Position numbers and translations under genes: made by a program. DNA of 64,000 bases from Styela clava. Taxonomy: Eukaryota; Chordata; Ascidiacea; Stolidobranchia; Styelidae. The stretch is from contig NC_135250.1 of assembly GCF_964204865.1 (NCBI RefSeq), positions 13,516,001 to 13,580,000 of the forward strand, written 5' to 3'. The notes under the pieces are model-generated. The model was given only the letters and a program-made list of their open reading frames with translations. It did no database searches and had not been told where the DNA came from. Positions 1-11,757 of the stretch are shown in pieces; the stretch's first letter is position 1; each line of letters starts with the position of its first letter.

Positions 1-83
1 CGAACAATCGCAGGTCGGGCCTTGTAGTTCAAAACAAATAATCTTTTTATTTAATACAGATTATTCATTTTGTAAATGGAGGT

Positions 84-1869
84 TAGGGATGCCACTTTTG
101 GATTTACGAATCGGATCGATTCGAATCGCATCTTTTCCGAATCGATTCGAATCAGATTTACGCGATTCGGAAAAAGAGAGCGATTTGCTGAAGAAAAAAA
201 ACATTGAACGTTTGTTAATTGTTGTTTTCGGCTGCGTTAAAACTGCCGAATGCATTTATGCGGCACTCCAAATTACGGGACGGAAATAAATGAAAATTTC
301 GTGATTGACTTTTTTACTTATCTGCCGTCATTTGTTTCAAGTTCGGCACAACACACTCTTCTATGCATCACTCGAGATGATGTGTCGCGTAATTTCCACC
401 AAACTGCGAGTTCAGTTTTCCACCGAATAGCCTTATTTTATATTATGCGCGAATTTGAAAGGATCGTATACCTGAAAATTCGTGAGAATTTTGATGAAAA
501 TTTTCAACAGCACACCTGCGCTGCGACTAAGTTATTGTACGTCCCGGCATGATTGGATAAAGAATCGACTACCGACGTCTAGATAATATTTAATTTTGAT
601 TGAAATTTAATTTAAACTTTGTTCTGAGTGAAATATTTCGTGTACATTTGAAGAGAACTATTACTGAATGAGTTCATTGGCCACTATCTTAACTGACGAT
701 CATGTTTCTCATCCTAAATATATATTTATTTTATTTGCGTTTGTCAGGCTTTCACTCGTGTGGCGGTAAACGAAATGAGAGGAACATAATATACGTTTCT
801 TTTTCCAGCTGTTACATTAAAAGAAATGTATTACTTTCTTTTGAATTTGTTAGCACGATACAAGCCAGAATAAAACGTTTCGGTTTATTTCTAGCAAATA
901 TCGTAACACGTGCCAGATTTCATACCAGATCAAGCATACTGTGCGAATGTCGTCTTACTTTACTCCAGCGACCATGTTTGATCGAGATACAGCGTCGACC
1001 AATTCTCGCTCGTCAGCGCGGCGTCCATTATGCACATTTGGACTTTCTGAATTACGAAATTAAACCACGATAATAATGAAGCCCGAGTTAGCCAATAACG
1101 CTGTTAACCACAAAAAATATATTGTCTCTAATACTAATGGAAATTTTTGTTCGCAATCATAGTCGGGTGAACGATTGTTTTTCTCGAAATTAACTTAATT
1201 TACCCTTGGTTAATTTTATCGTCTTCAAGCATATTCTTGCAAGCATTCCCCATTTATAGTAATTCAGATGCAATTAGAATGTTTTTGTCGTATTACTATG
1301 CTGCTAGCATAAATTTAAAACATTGTACTAAAATTTTGAAGATAAAAAATCGGTAATAAGGTCGGCCTTAATTCAATATAACAAGAAGTGAAATACCATA
1401 GTCACAAATTCACAATATACTAGTGTGGGACTAGTGAAAGCAGTGCTGTTACTGTGTTTATGACATAACAGTACAACTGTTCCCTGCTCATTTTCTCATA
1501 TAAATTCCATCAAATTGCCTCAGTCCTGATACAAGTATAACACAATAATAACTCAGTATTGTAAGACTCACAGATAAGTTGCAACAGCAAGTTTTACATC
1601 AATGCATTTATTGGTGATATCTATGACCTACATCTTTGTTATCATGATGGAAACAAGTGTAGCTTATTCACTGAAAAACCCTTATCATTCATGCTATATG
1701 GCGTATTCCATTTTTAAGTTTTTCTCGCTTTTTTGTGACTTTGAGCAAACATATGCGTGCAATAAAAAAAAAAAACTTAATTGAATCAGATTCGGAAAAA
1801 TTCGATTCGAAAATTTTTGATTCGAGATTGGATTCGAAAAAAAAAATGTATCCATAAGTGGCAACCCTA
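84..1869. mobile_element. Decayed hAT-type DNA transposon
   Basis: The left end reads TAGGGATGCCACTT and the right end, read inward on the minus strand, TAGGGTTGCCACTT. Each end is flanked by ATGGAGG plus one further base (76-83 and 1870-1877), a 7/8 match to an 8 bp target duplication, which is the hAT hallmark. Just inside both ends are clusters of GATTCGAATC-like palindromes (about 108-172 and 1784-1840), typical of hAT subterminal transposase-binding repeats. The 1.8 kb interior has only short open frames (for example 250-552 and 702-1073) with no transposase motif, so it is probably a non-autonomous or internally replaced copy. Confidence 0.72.
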
Positions 1870-3168
1870 ATGGAGGCAGTTCACTTTTCACAGATTTTCG
1901 ACTCACTTTACTAGTTCAGTAAGATAAAGAACTAATATATTGCTATTGTACTATTTATTTTACTTTTAATACGTCAATGTAACGTCTAACATTAGCTGTA
2001 CTGCCCTTAAATTGTTTAAAAGAAAGTGCACGCTTTGAATACTACTAATGTTCAATGACCTGAATATTACTAAAACTGAGGAACGAAGCAAGACTTGTCG
2101 AATCCGCACTGTCCCAGTTTTATGTTTCCTATATTTGGTAGGCATATTTTTGTGTATTTCATTGCTGAAAATACTGAATTTGGTGATATGTCACAAATGC
2201 AATCCAACATATCAAATTGTATGGTGAAAGGGATGAATAAAATAAAACATCTACCACCCCATACCTTTGGACCCCCCAATAAAAAGCTGGGAGCATACTG
2301 TGTACACCTCAATGGATATTCACGTAAATGAATAGTAGTGCATTTTCATTTTTTGGAAAAGCTAGGCTACACCAGTAGTGCTGTTACATATATCAAAAGT
2401 CAAAAAAGGTGTTCCACAGTCTGAAATATTTGGCAGTCGCTTCGTATCCTGATCTTTTCAAAATTCTAGCAACAGATGGAGAAAGGACCTGTAAAAAAAA
2501 TTTTTCCTGGTCAATATTGACCTGAATACTGTTAGTAATTCAAGGATGTAATAATCATGCTACCAGTATTTAATACTCAATTGAAGATCAATCCTACTTA
2601 AAACGAGTGAATACCTAAATCAATACATTGTGCTATACCTGGGCTGAATATTTATTAACCGACATTTTTGTCAACCTATTAAGGTAAACATGTTGGTCTG
2701 TTAATTTACATGACTGCTTCAGATGTTTTTAGACATATCTTCATAAATTTCCTGTATGTGTTTTCATGCCAAAACGCCATCCGAAGACAAAATATCATTC
2801 TTTAAAAGTGAGTTTCTAGCAGTCTGCAACAGTTGATGTTTTAGGTATTTCAAAATAAATTGCCTACAACAATTAGGGCTTGAGCCTTGTATATATACAT
2901 ATATAAGTACAAGAGCTACTTCGACAAATTATTATTATTTTAAATAAAAATGTGAAATACCTCAAAAACCTAAATGGAAATCAATGAAAATGCAACGGTT
3001 CTGGGAGAAATATACATACCTTCAATAAATGTGGTGAATCTGAATAGGTAGATGTGACTCTTTGGTTCAACAGGATTTTCCAATTTATAATTTCGGTTGG
3101 GGTACTGTACAATACTGCAATAAGTCTTAAAAGTCCTTATTCAAGGATTTCTCACTGACCGTTTGTTT
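1870..3168. other. Intergenic stretch without a recognised gene
   Basis: AT-rich DNA. A 78-residue open frame on the plus strand (2095-2331) has a fairly balanced amino-acid composition but matches no family I recognise and lacks clear splice context. A terminal or 3' exon of the minus-strand THAP gene could also lie here, but I cannot define one. Confidence 0.4.
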
Positions 3169-3798
3169 TCAAACACCATTTCTAAGTTGTAAACTTTTCG
3201 CATAAAACAAAACACTCGAAATTGTGTCTTCAACAATATTAGGGCCTTCCCACTCAATTATTCGCTCTTCTATTTCGTTTTGTAATGTGCACCCTATGGT
3301 CAAATCTTTCTCAATGTTGATGAATATTCTGTGAGATTCCATGTTCCCCACTAACTTGAATGTTTCAAAATTTTGAAAGATAAACCAATTTGGCTGTTTC
3401 AACTTAAGAAAGGAATTGCTTATATCAGCCCAAGATTTATGCCTTGGTGTTTTTTTCAACCCAGACTTTACTATCTTTCTCCAAGCTTTCGGTTGCGAAG
3501 ATTCAAGAAATTTTTGGGGTAAGTTTTTTGTAGGAATGCTTCCAACAATAACACGTTTTCTTCCTTTACGATAACTGAATTCATTTGAATCGAAATGTTT
3601 CTCACAAATTCCTAGATGTCTTTTTTTAGCCAATTTAAAAATATCTTTCTTATCACGATAGTCGTAACAAAACTCCAACAGTTTCTTTTGCCACTCTTTA
3701 TTTATTCGCGGATAAGGATTTATTTCCAATATGTAAACACCGTGATTACCTCGACCTCTTGCTACATTGCATCCTGGCAGGGCACAGTGTTGTGCCAT
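3169..3798 (-). CDS. THAP-type zinc-finger domain protein (209 aa)
   Basis: The N-terminal ~95 residues form a THAP domain, a C2CH zinc-dependent DNA-binding fold. Cys5-x4-Cys10 is followed by Cys65-x2-His68 (CEKHF), with the conserved Trp36 between them and an IPTKNLP segment where the family has its AVPTIF-like box. The spacing between the Cys pairs (54 residues) is at the long end for the family. Residues ~100-209 match nothing I recognise; no coiled coil is obvious. The ATG at 3798 is chosen because it puts Cys5 at the usual distance from the N-terminus. It lies only 17 bp from the outer boundary of the satellite-armed palindrome, so promoter and 5' UTR must lie in that repeat. THAP domains occur both in host transcription factors and in P-element-like transposases; no RNase H-like transposase core is present here, so a domesticated or truncated gene is possible. 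Further downstream exons are not excluded. Confidence 0.75.
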   Translation of the reverse strand: MAQHCALPGCNVARGRGNHGVYILEINPYPRINKEWQKKLLEFCYDYRDKKDIFKLAKKRHLGICEKHFDSNEFSYRKGRKRVIVGSIPTKNLPQKFLESSQPKAWRKIVKSGLKKTPRHKSWADISNSFLKLKQPNWFIFQNFETFKLVGNMESHRIFINIEKDLTIGCTLQNEIEERIIEWEGPNIVEDTISSVLFYAKSLQLRNGV

Positions 3799-3814
3799 AA
3801 TACCCGTGTGAAGT

Positions 3815-3962
3815 TAGCGAAATTCCGGCGAAATTTTTTACCCACAATTCTAAGCAATGTTCCCTTTAAAATCGTACATTGAAGGACCATTACCGCGAGA
3901 TATAAAAATGTACATTGCTGGGAATAAGATTTTATCCAAGAAAATCAAATGCGATATTATGA
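3815..3962 (+). repeat. Left outer terminal segment of the palindrome
   Basis: About 150 bp, inversely matching 16436-16585. It contains the ACATTGCTGGGAAT block and is non-satellite sequence capping the tandem array. It must include the promoter region of the minus-strand THAP gene starting at 3798. Confidence 0.75.
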
Positions 3963-6915
3963 TATTTCCCACATCAGAAGTGGAAATATTTTTATTTTAC
4001 ATTATGTACACTAAATTTAATTTTTTTAAGAATGTAGAAAATAATGTGCATCTGCATCAGTTTAAAAGATTTATAGCAAAGAATGGCGATAATTGGCGAA
4101 AAATTTGTAAAAGGGCGTTACAGGCAATTCAATTGCGATTTTCTAAAATATCCCACATTAAGAGCAGAAATATTTTTATTGTAGATTAAAGTACCTTAAA
4201 TTTACTTGTTTTTAGAATGTAGAAAATAACACGCATTCATATTAGTTCAAAAGATATAGAGCAAACAATGTCGATAAGTAGCGAAAAATGTAAAAAATTT
4301 CGACGTTTCGACGTATTCATCTGCGATTCTCTAAGATATCCCACATTAGGAGTAGAAATATTTTTATTGTAGAATAAAGTACATTAAAATTACTTGTTTT
4401 TAGGATGTAGATAACAATGTGCATCCGTATTAGTTTAAAAAATATAAAGCAAATAATATCGATACCTAGCAAAAAACGTATAAAAGTGCGTTTCGACGTA
4501 TTCATCTGCGATTCCTAAAATATCCCACATTAGGAGTAGAAATATTTTTATTGTAGATTAAAGCACATTAAATTTACTTGTTTTTAAAATGTAGAAAATA
4601 ATGCGCATCCATATTAGTTCAAAAGATATAAAGCAAACAATGTCGATAATTAGCGAAAAATGTAAAAAAAATGGCGGTATAAGCAATTCAACTGCAATTT
4701 TCTAAAATATCCCACATTGGGAGTAGAAATATTTTTATTGTAGAATAAAGTACATTAAAATTACTTGTTTTTAGAATGTAGATAACAATGTGCATCCATA
4801 TTAGTTCAAAAGATATAAGACCAATAATCTCGATAAGTAGCGAAAAACGTATAAAAGGCGTTTCGACGTATTCATCTGCGATTCTCTAAGATATCCCACA
4901 TTAGGAGTAGAAATATTTTTATTGTACATTAAAGTATATTAAATTTACTAGTTTTTAGAATGTAGAAAATACTGCGCATCCATATTAGTTCAAAAGATAT
5001 AAAGCAAACAATGTCGATAATTAGCAAAAAAATGTGAAAAAAATTGCGGTATAAGCAATTCAACTGCATTTTTCTAAAATATCCCACATTAGGAGTAGAA
5101 ATATTTTTATTGTACAATAAAGTTTATTAAATCTACTTGTTTTTAGAATGTAGAAAATAACACGCATTCGTATTAGTTCAAAAGATATAAAGCAAACAAT
5201 ATCGATAATTAGCGAAAAATGTAAAAAAAATGGCGATATAAGCAATTCAACTGCAATTTTTTAAAATATCCCACATTAGGAGTAGAAATATTTTTCTTGT
5301 AGAATAAAGTACATTAAATTTACCTGTTTTTAGAATGTAGAAAATAATGCGCATCCATATTAGTTCAAAAGATATAAAGCAAACAATGTCGATAATTGGC
5401 GAAAAATGTAAAAAAAATGGCGGTATAAGCAATTCAACTGCAATTTTCTAAAATATTCCACATTAGGAGTGGAAATATTTTTATTGTAGAATAAAGTACA
5501 ATAAAATTACTTGTTTTTAGAATGTAGATAACATTGTGCATCCATATTAGTTCAAAAGATAAAAAGCAAATAATCTCGATAAGAAGCGAAAAACGTATAA
5601 AAGGCGTTTCGACGTATTCATCTGCGATTCTCTAAGATATCCCACATTAGGAGTAGAAATATTTTTATTGTACATTAAAGTATATTAAATTTACTAGTTT
5701 TAAGAATGTAAAAAATACTGCGCATCCATATTAGTTCAAAAGATATAAAGCAAACAATGTCGATAATTAGCGAAAAATGTAAAAAAATGGCGGTATAATC
5801 AATTCAACTGCAATTTTCTAAAATATTCCACATTAGGAGTGGAAATATTTTTATTTAACATTAAAGTATATTAAATTTACTTGTTTTTAGAATGTAGAAA
5901 ATAACACGCATTCATATTAGTTCAAAAGATATAAAGCAAACAATATCGATAATTAGCGAAAAATGTAAAAAAAATGGCGGTATAAGCAATTCAACTGCAA
6001 TTTTCTAAAATATCCCACATTAGGAGTAGAAATATTTTTATTGTAGAATAAAGTACAATAAAATTACTTGTTTTTAGAATGTAGATAACAATGTGCATTC
6101 ATATTAGTTCAAAAGATAAAAAGCAAATAATCTCGATAAGAAGCGAAAAACGTATAAAAGGCGTTTCGACGTATTCATCTGCGATTCTCTAAGATATCCC
6201 ACATTAGGAGTAGAAATATTTTTATTGTACATTAAAGTATATTAAATTTACTAGTTTTTAGAATGTAGAAAATACTGCGCATCCATATTAGTTCAAAAGA
6301 TATAAAGCAAACAATGTCGATAATTAGCGAAAAATGTGAAAAAAAATGGCGGTATAAGCAATTCAACTGCATTTTTCTTGAATATCCCACATTAGGAGTA
6401 GAAATATTTTTATTGTACAATAAAGTTCATTAAATCTACTTGTTTTTAGAATGTAGAAAATAACACGCATTCTTCAAAGATATAAAGCAAACAATATCGA
6501 TAATTAGCGAAAAATGTAAAAAAATGGCGATATAAGCAATTCAACTGCAATTTTCTAAAATATCCCACATTAGGAGTAGAAATATTTTTCTTGTAGAATA
6601 ATAAAGTACATTAAAATTACTTGTTTTCAGAATGTAGATAACAATGTGCATCCATATTAGTTCAAAAGATATAAAGCAAACAATGTTGATAATTAGCGAA
6701 AAATGTAAAAAGGGCGTTTCGACGATATTCATCTGCGATTCTCTAAGATATCCCACATTAGAAGTAGAAATATTTTTATTGTACATTGAAGTATATTAAA
6801 TTTACTTGTTTTTAGAATGTAGAAAATAATAAGCATTCATATTATTTCAAAAGATATAAAGCAAACAATGTCGATAATTAGCGAAAAACGTAAAAAAGGC
6901 GTTTCTAAGCATATT
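3963..6915 (-). repeat. Left satellite array, about 16 monomers of 185-187 bp
   Basis: Each monomer contains a conserved block reading TATCCCACATTAGGAGTAG followed by AAATATTTTTATT, recurring near 4153, 4340, 4525, 4712, 4896, 5085, 5272, 5458, 5642, 5830, 6016, 6198, 6385, 6567 and 6752, with a diverged first unit at ~3969. Two monomer types alternate: one with a GTTTCGACGTATTCATCTGCG stretch and one with GGCGGTATAAGCAATTC. The first type recurs at intervals of three or four monomers, a loose higher-order pattern. Short open frames of about 61 residues in each unit are by-products of the periodicity. Confidence 0.95.
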
Positions 6916-7379
6916 CGATCGCTAAAATCGTCGGTTGTTTCGCCTTAGGCACACATTGTTGTTGGTTAGCATTAGCAACCGACTAAAATCGGATCGAATC
7001 ACTGAAACAATATACAAAGTTGTAAACGCGACGCGGATTGTGATGATAAATTAATTAATCCAATCAAGTTTTATTGCGCTAAAATATATTTTACTTCGTG
7101 AGATTATAACGGGTATACGGATTCCTAACGACGATTACGCATTAGCAAGATTGCAAACATACCTATCAAAACTGAATATAACCAGGCAGTTTATCTCATG
7201 TGTTTATGTCCACATATTAAATTTGTATTTAATGTATTAAATAGACGCCACTGTGAGTAACGTTAAACACAATTAAGTTAATTGCCATGGGTTGAATATT
7301 TTACGCAACAGAAAAATCTCGCTGGAAAAGTCTTTTTTTTTCTAACGAGCGAATAATCACCGCGAATGTTTCATGAGCA

Positions 7380-7960
7380 AAACGAGATATATGTGGACAA
7401 AATATCTAGTGAATGAGATGCATGATAAATGGGATTCATGTGGACAAAATGGTTCCATTACATTTGAACCCACGTACATTTGAACCCATGACAATTGCAC
7501 CTGCATACTATTGCACCCATGGCATTTTTTTTGTTTTACGGATATTTGAACTCATACTAATCCTAACCCATGGGTTTTAGCACCCGCATATAGATTGAAC
7601 CCGCGGATATACACATGGGTTCAAATGTACGGTCACCGGACAAAATATTTGGCGCATGAGATATATATGAACAAAACCCCTGCACGACATATATAAAGAG
7701 AAAACACTTCGCGAATGAGCTGTTGATGCATTATGGAAACGAGATGTATGTGGACAAAATACGAGATGTATCACGTGAATGAGATGTATGTAGAAAAAAT
7801 ATCTGCTGAACGACATGTACGAGTATGAAGAGAAAACACTTTGCGAATGAGATGTTGGTAGACAAAACATCTGTTAAATGGTATGTGTGGTAGATTGGAT
7901 ACATGTGGACAAAACATCTGATGAATAAGATGTAGGTGTACAAGTCATGTGATTCCCAAC
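7380..7960. repeat. Degenerate ~40-50 bp tandem repeat
   Basis: Variants of GAATGAGATGTATGTGGAC followed by AAAATATCTG recur about ten times with heavy divergence and some deletions. The array is interrupted by the 187 bp inverted-repeat element at 7451-7637. Confidence 0.7.
7451..7637. mobile_element. 187 bp inverted-repeat element (MITE) inside a tandem array
   Basis: The left end reads GGTTCCATTACATTTGAACC and the right end, inverted, GGTGACCGTACATTTGAACC. GGACAAAAT flanks both sides (7442-7450 and 7638-7646), consistent with an 8-9 bp target duplication. Because the host array itself repeats GGACAAAAT, that duplication is suggestive rather than certain. Internally there are repeated ATTTGAACCCATG / ATTGCACCC variants. 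Confidence 0.6.
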
Positions 7961-9494
7961 CTTTTTCGTTAAACTTCTTCCTTCTCAAAATTTTAAACCT
8001 TTTATTCTTCTCTCACTATGCATAAAAACTACTGTATTATTTTAATCCTTAGATATTTGTCTGTGCGCTGACTGAAAAACCGATTTTGTACAGTTCCAGT
8101 ATTTTCTAATTGAATGTGTGCATTATATTATAATAAGCATAACGAACTTTGGGAAATCAGTAATACTACAGCAAATACAAAGCCGATTCCTCCCCAAAAC
8201 GACAAAGTTACTCGACAGGGATGAATTTTTTCCCGGTTTGGAAAACGTGCCTCCAATGAATGAGATATTTGTAGGAAATATACCTGACGAATAAGCCTAT
8301 CTTTACATATAGCATATGCTCAATCTTTAAATGAACGATTGAAGCAATTCGTTTATTTTTGTTAGAAAGACGCATTTGTAAAGCAGACTAATTCCATCAA
8401 AAACATGACTTTATGTTCTTTGTAGTGAATGCGCCAAAAATATATGATCACAATGATTTAGGAAATTGTGATTGTAGTATTTTTTCCATTGGGCTAGTAT
8501 CATTAAGTACGAATGACTTGAAGATGAAAAAAATAAGGGAACTTAACATAGAAATAATAAAAAATTGGTATGAACTAGTAAAAGCAATTGATGCTTGCAA
8601 TAAAATAACAAACCTCTTGGCAGAAAAAAATATAAGGTATTGCAGTTACATATAAAATCGGAGAGAAAAATGCAATAGAATGATAAAAATATCATAAAAT
8701 AATATGGTGGTATTCATGATAGATGGGGCAATATTTTCTTGGTTCGATAGATAATGTCAACATCTGCTCGGGACATCATTAACTTTTACATATCATATTA
8801 GTCTACAAACTACCTGAATTATTCTCTTATTGCTCTAAATTTACAGAAAAAAATGACAAAAATCGAAAAAACATAAATAGCAAGCGAAGAACTAGGTTGC
8901 AAAGAAATTTAAGTAGTTAAAATCAAGGGTGTGCGACATTTAATACAGGTCGCACTTTCATTCAACATAAGCTTTCTGGTAATAGCAAGCACAAAAGTTT
9001 TGGTTATTGATGACATGGGTGACAAATTATGACTTGGTTCATCAGTTCCGGAATATAGCCGGGTTGATATCGGATAGGTACCGACATGGGCGCAGCCAAA
9101 ATTTTCGGTGAAATTAAAACAGAGCACACTCAAAGTGCAAACTGAAAAGAATGCGTCGTTCACAGCGAAATAGCACAGTTACGTGTAGCCCGCCCCATAT
9201 GTGCCTGCCGGTTTATGGTGAATATTTTGCAAGTCCTATTTCAAATACCGAGCCTTAATCCGTAGTCAGCAGTACCCGCATTTGAAAATAGAACATTAGA
9301 AATCGTGAGAATTAATTTTGAAAGAAGTGTAACTCGCGGATGTCAGTAGCGTCAAAATCGTTTATAGGTACAAAAACACGCTCGCATGTAGCGCCGATCG
9401 AATGCATTAAATGGGAAACTATTACTTGGATTTTAATGTTAAACAAGCTGATTTTTAATTGCCATTCAATGATAATTAACATGCGTCGTGATTA

Positions 9495-9560
9495 GTGGTG
9501 GGAAAATAGTTTTTTTAGTCGAATTATTCGAATATTTTCAACGAACACAACACCGAATAA
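9495..9560 (+). mobile_element. hAT-like terminus fragment
   Basis: TAGTGGTGGGAAAATAG followed by TCGAATTATTCGAATATT resembles the left end and subterminal palindromes of hAT elements. No matching opposite end or target duplication was identified. A similar TTCGAATCGAATTATT stretch occurs at about 26546-26563. Confidence 0.35.
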
Positions 9561-9588
9561 TTAGTATTGTCATTTCAAACAACCGTAT

Positions 9589-9761
9589 TTGGGATGTCGG
9601 CCGCCGAAACGATCGCCGTGACAACTTTATTTTTTGGAATTTACTTGAAGACTGAAAACTTCGCAACAATGCAGCGATTTTTATTTCCTAATTTTGTCAT
9701 AATCCAAGGCCGCAGTAAATAATTTAGTCACGGCGATCCTTTCGGCGGCTTGACATCCCAA
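9589..9761. mobile_element. 173 bp inverted-repeat MITE
   Basis: The ends are near-perfect inverted repeats of about 35 bp: left TTGGGATGTCGGCCGCCGAA and right, inverted, TTGGGATGTCAAGCCGCCGA, both continuing into GATCGCCGTGAC. It is too short to encode protein. The target duplication is unclear. Confidence 0.7.
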
Positions 9762-10404
9762 TTGATGATGATAAACTCTATTAAAGCACTTTTTATCCAC
9801 TAGTAAATATTAATTCTCATGCAACGGCGGATATCGCAGTTTAATTTTTATTTTTTAAACAGAAATTTGATTTCACATCGGCGACGGTGTCAAAGACAAC
9901 TATTAAGGAGTGCATTCATAACACAAATTAATTCTATGCTGCTTTTTATCTTTTTTGTAGGATTTGTATCACAGTTTGTAAACTAATTTCCCAATTTGAA
10001 GCGAACAGTATTACTGACCTCGGAATGCGATATATGTGAAGATGATAGTTGACTTTTTTATGCTTTTAATTTTATATCGTGTCCGTGTTACTTTCGTATT
10101 AAATAATAATAATTAAAAACTCCGCAAATTGGTAATCTCTCTAATACTCAGTGTTGAGAATTAACGTAACTCAGCTTTGGAATAAACACTGATACTAAAT
10201 ACTTGAATAAATCTGCAATAATGGCATTTCTACGTGGTCAAAATAATATGTTTCCCCGCTCCCAATATCTCGCAAAATTTACATAGAATACAAAATTTAC
10301 CAGTCGTACTTATCTGGTTCGACAATTCTAAATTTACAAAAACAGTGTTGACTCGCTTTCATTCAAAATTGGAAATTGAAAAATATGATAATCCTTACCC
10401 GTAA

Positions 10405-10568
10405 GTGGGACACGTGGGACAAGTGGTAGACGTGGTACACGTGGGACAAGTGGGACACGTGGAACAAGTGGTACACGTGGTACAAGTGGGACATGTGGGA
10501 CAAGTGCGACACGTGGGACAAGTGGGACACGTGGTACACATGGTACACGGCGACAAGTGGGACACGAC
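10405..10568. repeat. 9 bp minisatellite, about 18 units
   Basis: Units are variants of GTGGGACAC, GTGGGACAA and GTGGTACAC, roughly alternating C- and A-ending units. The nine-base period keeps frames open on both strands, giving artificial Pro/Cys/Thr-rich or Val/His-rich translations. Joins between C-ending and following units create repeated CACGTG E-box palindromes. Confidence 0.9.
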
Positions 10569-11757
10569 ATTTTTGAGACACCGGTGCCGCAAAGCATTTC
10601 ACGCGACTCCAATGATCCCATTCCATAATCCAGAAATAATAAAAAACAGTTCGGACCTAGGCTTATCATTCATATCCAAAAAATTGTCTGTCAAGAAATA
10701 TATAGACCAGGTTATATTGAATGAGCCGTCATCATATTTGTTATGTTGAAAACTAAAAATTGCAGTTATGAAGATATTTCACAAACCTTATTTCAGTAAA
10801 CTTTTGTCCACTATTTGGAGTAATGTATGTTTGTTCGCAACCACGCATCGAGATCGGGGTCCATTTGACGACTTTGACGACGGCAAGAGCCAGCAGATCA
10901 CGTGTATTTCAGTTCAAACTAACACAACTGTATATTAGTATTGTTACATATTTGATGGACTTTTTAAGATACCGATTTTACATGTGTCGATTAAACATGT
11001 TTTCTTCCACTTTTCATAATATTCATATCCAATTCTGATTGTACATTATTTCTATACGCCACTATCCAATTTAATTTAGTGTTATACTGTTGTGGCTGAT
11101 TGTTGTGGGTTCCTTGAACCTTTAATGTGTGCTAATTTATGTAACGATACTACTTCTACCGCATTGTAAATAAAAAATACAGCATGAAACAATGTACTCA
11201 TGTATTAGGTCAAAAATGAAAGTGTGTAAGTTATGTTGGGTGGTCATAAATTCTAGTTAAACGCTTTTAAATTTTAATTTGCACTACAGCATCCGAAATT
11301 GGATGCTTGCGATATTCACATTATGAGTCCAGTAAATATTGGTGGCCTTATTTAAGAATGCATTGCTATTTTACCTATTATTCATGGAACGTCTCAATCT
11401 TGGTACATGCGCAGAGCACTTCATATTTCAAAAAAAAAAACGAATGTCATTAAAAAAGATATTTGAATGTTTATTTTATTATATCTTTGGGGGGGGGGGA
11501 GATTTTCAAATACCTGAAAGTAAAATAAAAACGATATCTATTTATCTTTAAATACCGCGTTTAAAATAATTGCCAATCACAGATTATTAATCATTTAAAA
11601 CGAGTAGGAAAAATTTGTTGTTATTTGGCCCTATTGACTAGGTCTTGTTTTAAGTTGTGGGCTTATATTGAAATCATTTTAAATTAAAACGAGGTCTAAT
11701 TTTCCGGCTAGGTCTCATTTTTCGCAGAAACCCGGTAAAAGTAATGCTTTAGATACA

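Larger units (their letters stand above)
6916..11757. other. Non-inverted centre of the palindrome
   Basis: A 4.8 kb AT-rich region between the two arrays. It holds a degenerate tandem repeat (7380-7960), a small MITE nested in it (7451-7637), a hAT-like terminus (~9495-9560), a 173 bp inverted-repeat element (9589-9761) and a 9 bp minisatellite (10405-10568). Open frames at 8413-8655 (+, 80 aa) and 8909-9163 (-, 84 aa) resemble nothing I recognise. A run of about ten G occurs near 11491-11500. No transposase or other recognisable protein was found. Confidence 0.6.

Noticed and set aside
3963-6915. CRISPR-like array
   Set aside because: The spacers are as conserved as the repeats and the period is ~187 bp in a spliced-gene eukaryotic context; it is a satellite.
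10334-10749. Pro/Val, Cys/Thr and Val/His-rich frames on both strands
   Set aside because: By-products of the 9 bp minisatellite.
11491-11500. G homopolymer as a quadruplex regulatory site
   Set aside because: A single G run cannot form an intramolecular quadruplex alone and no further G runs are adjacent.
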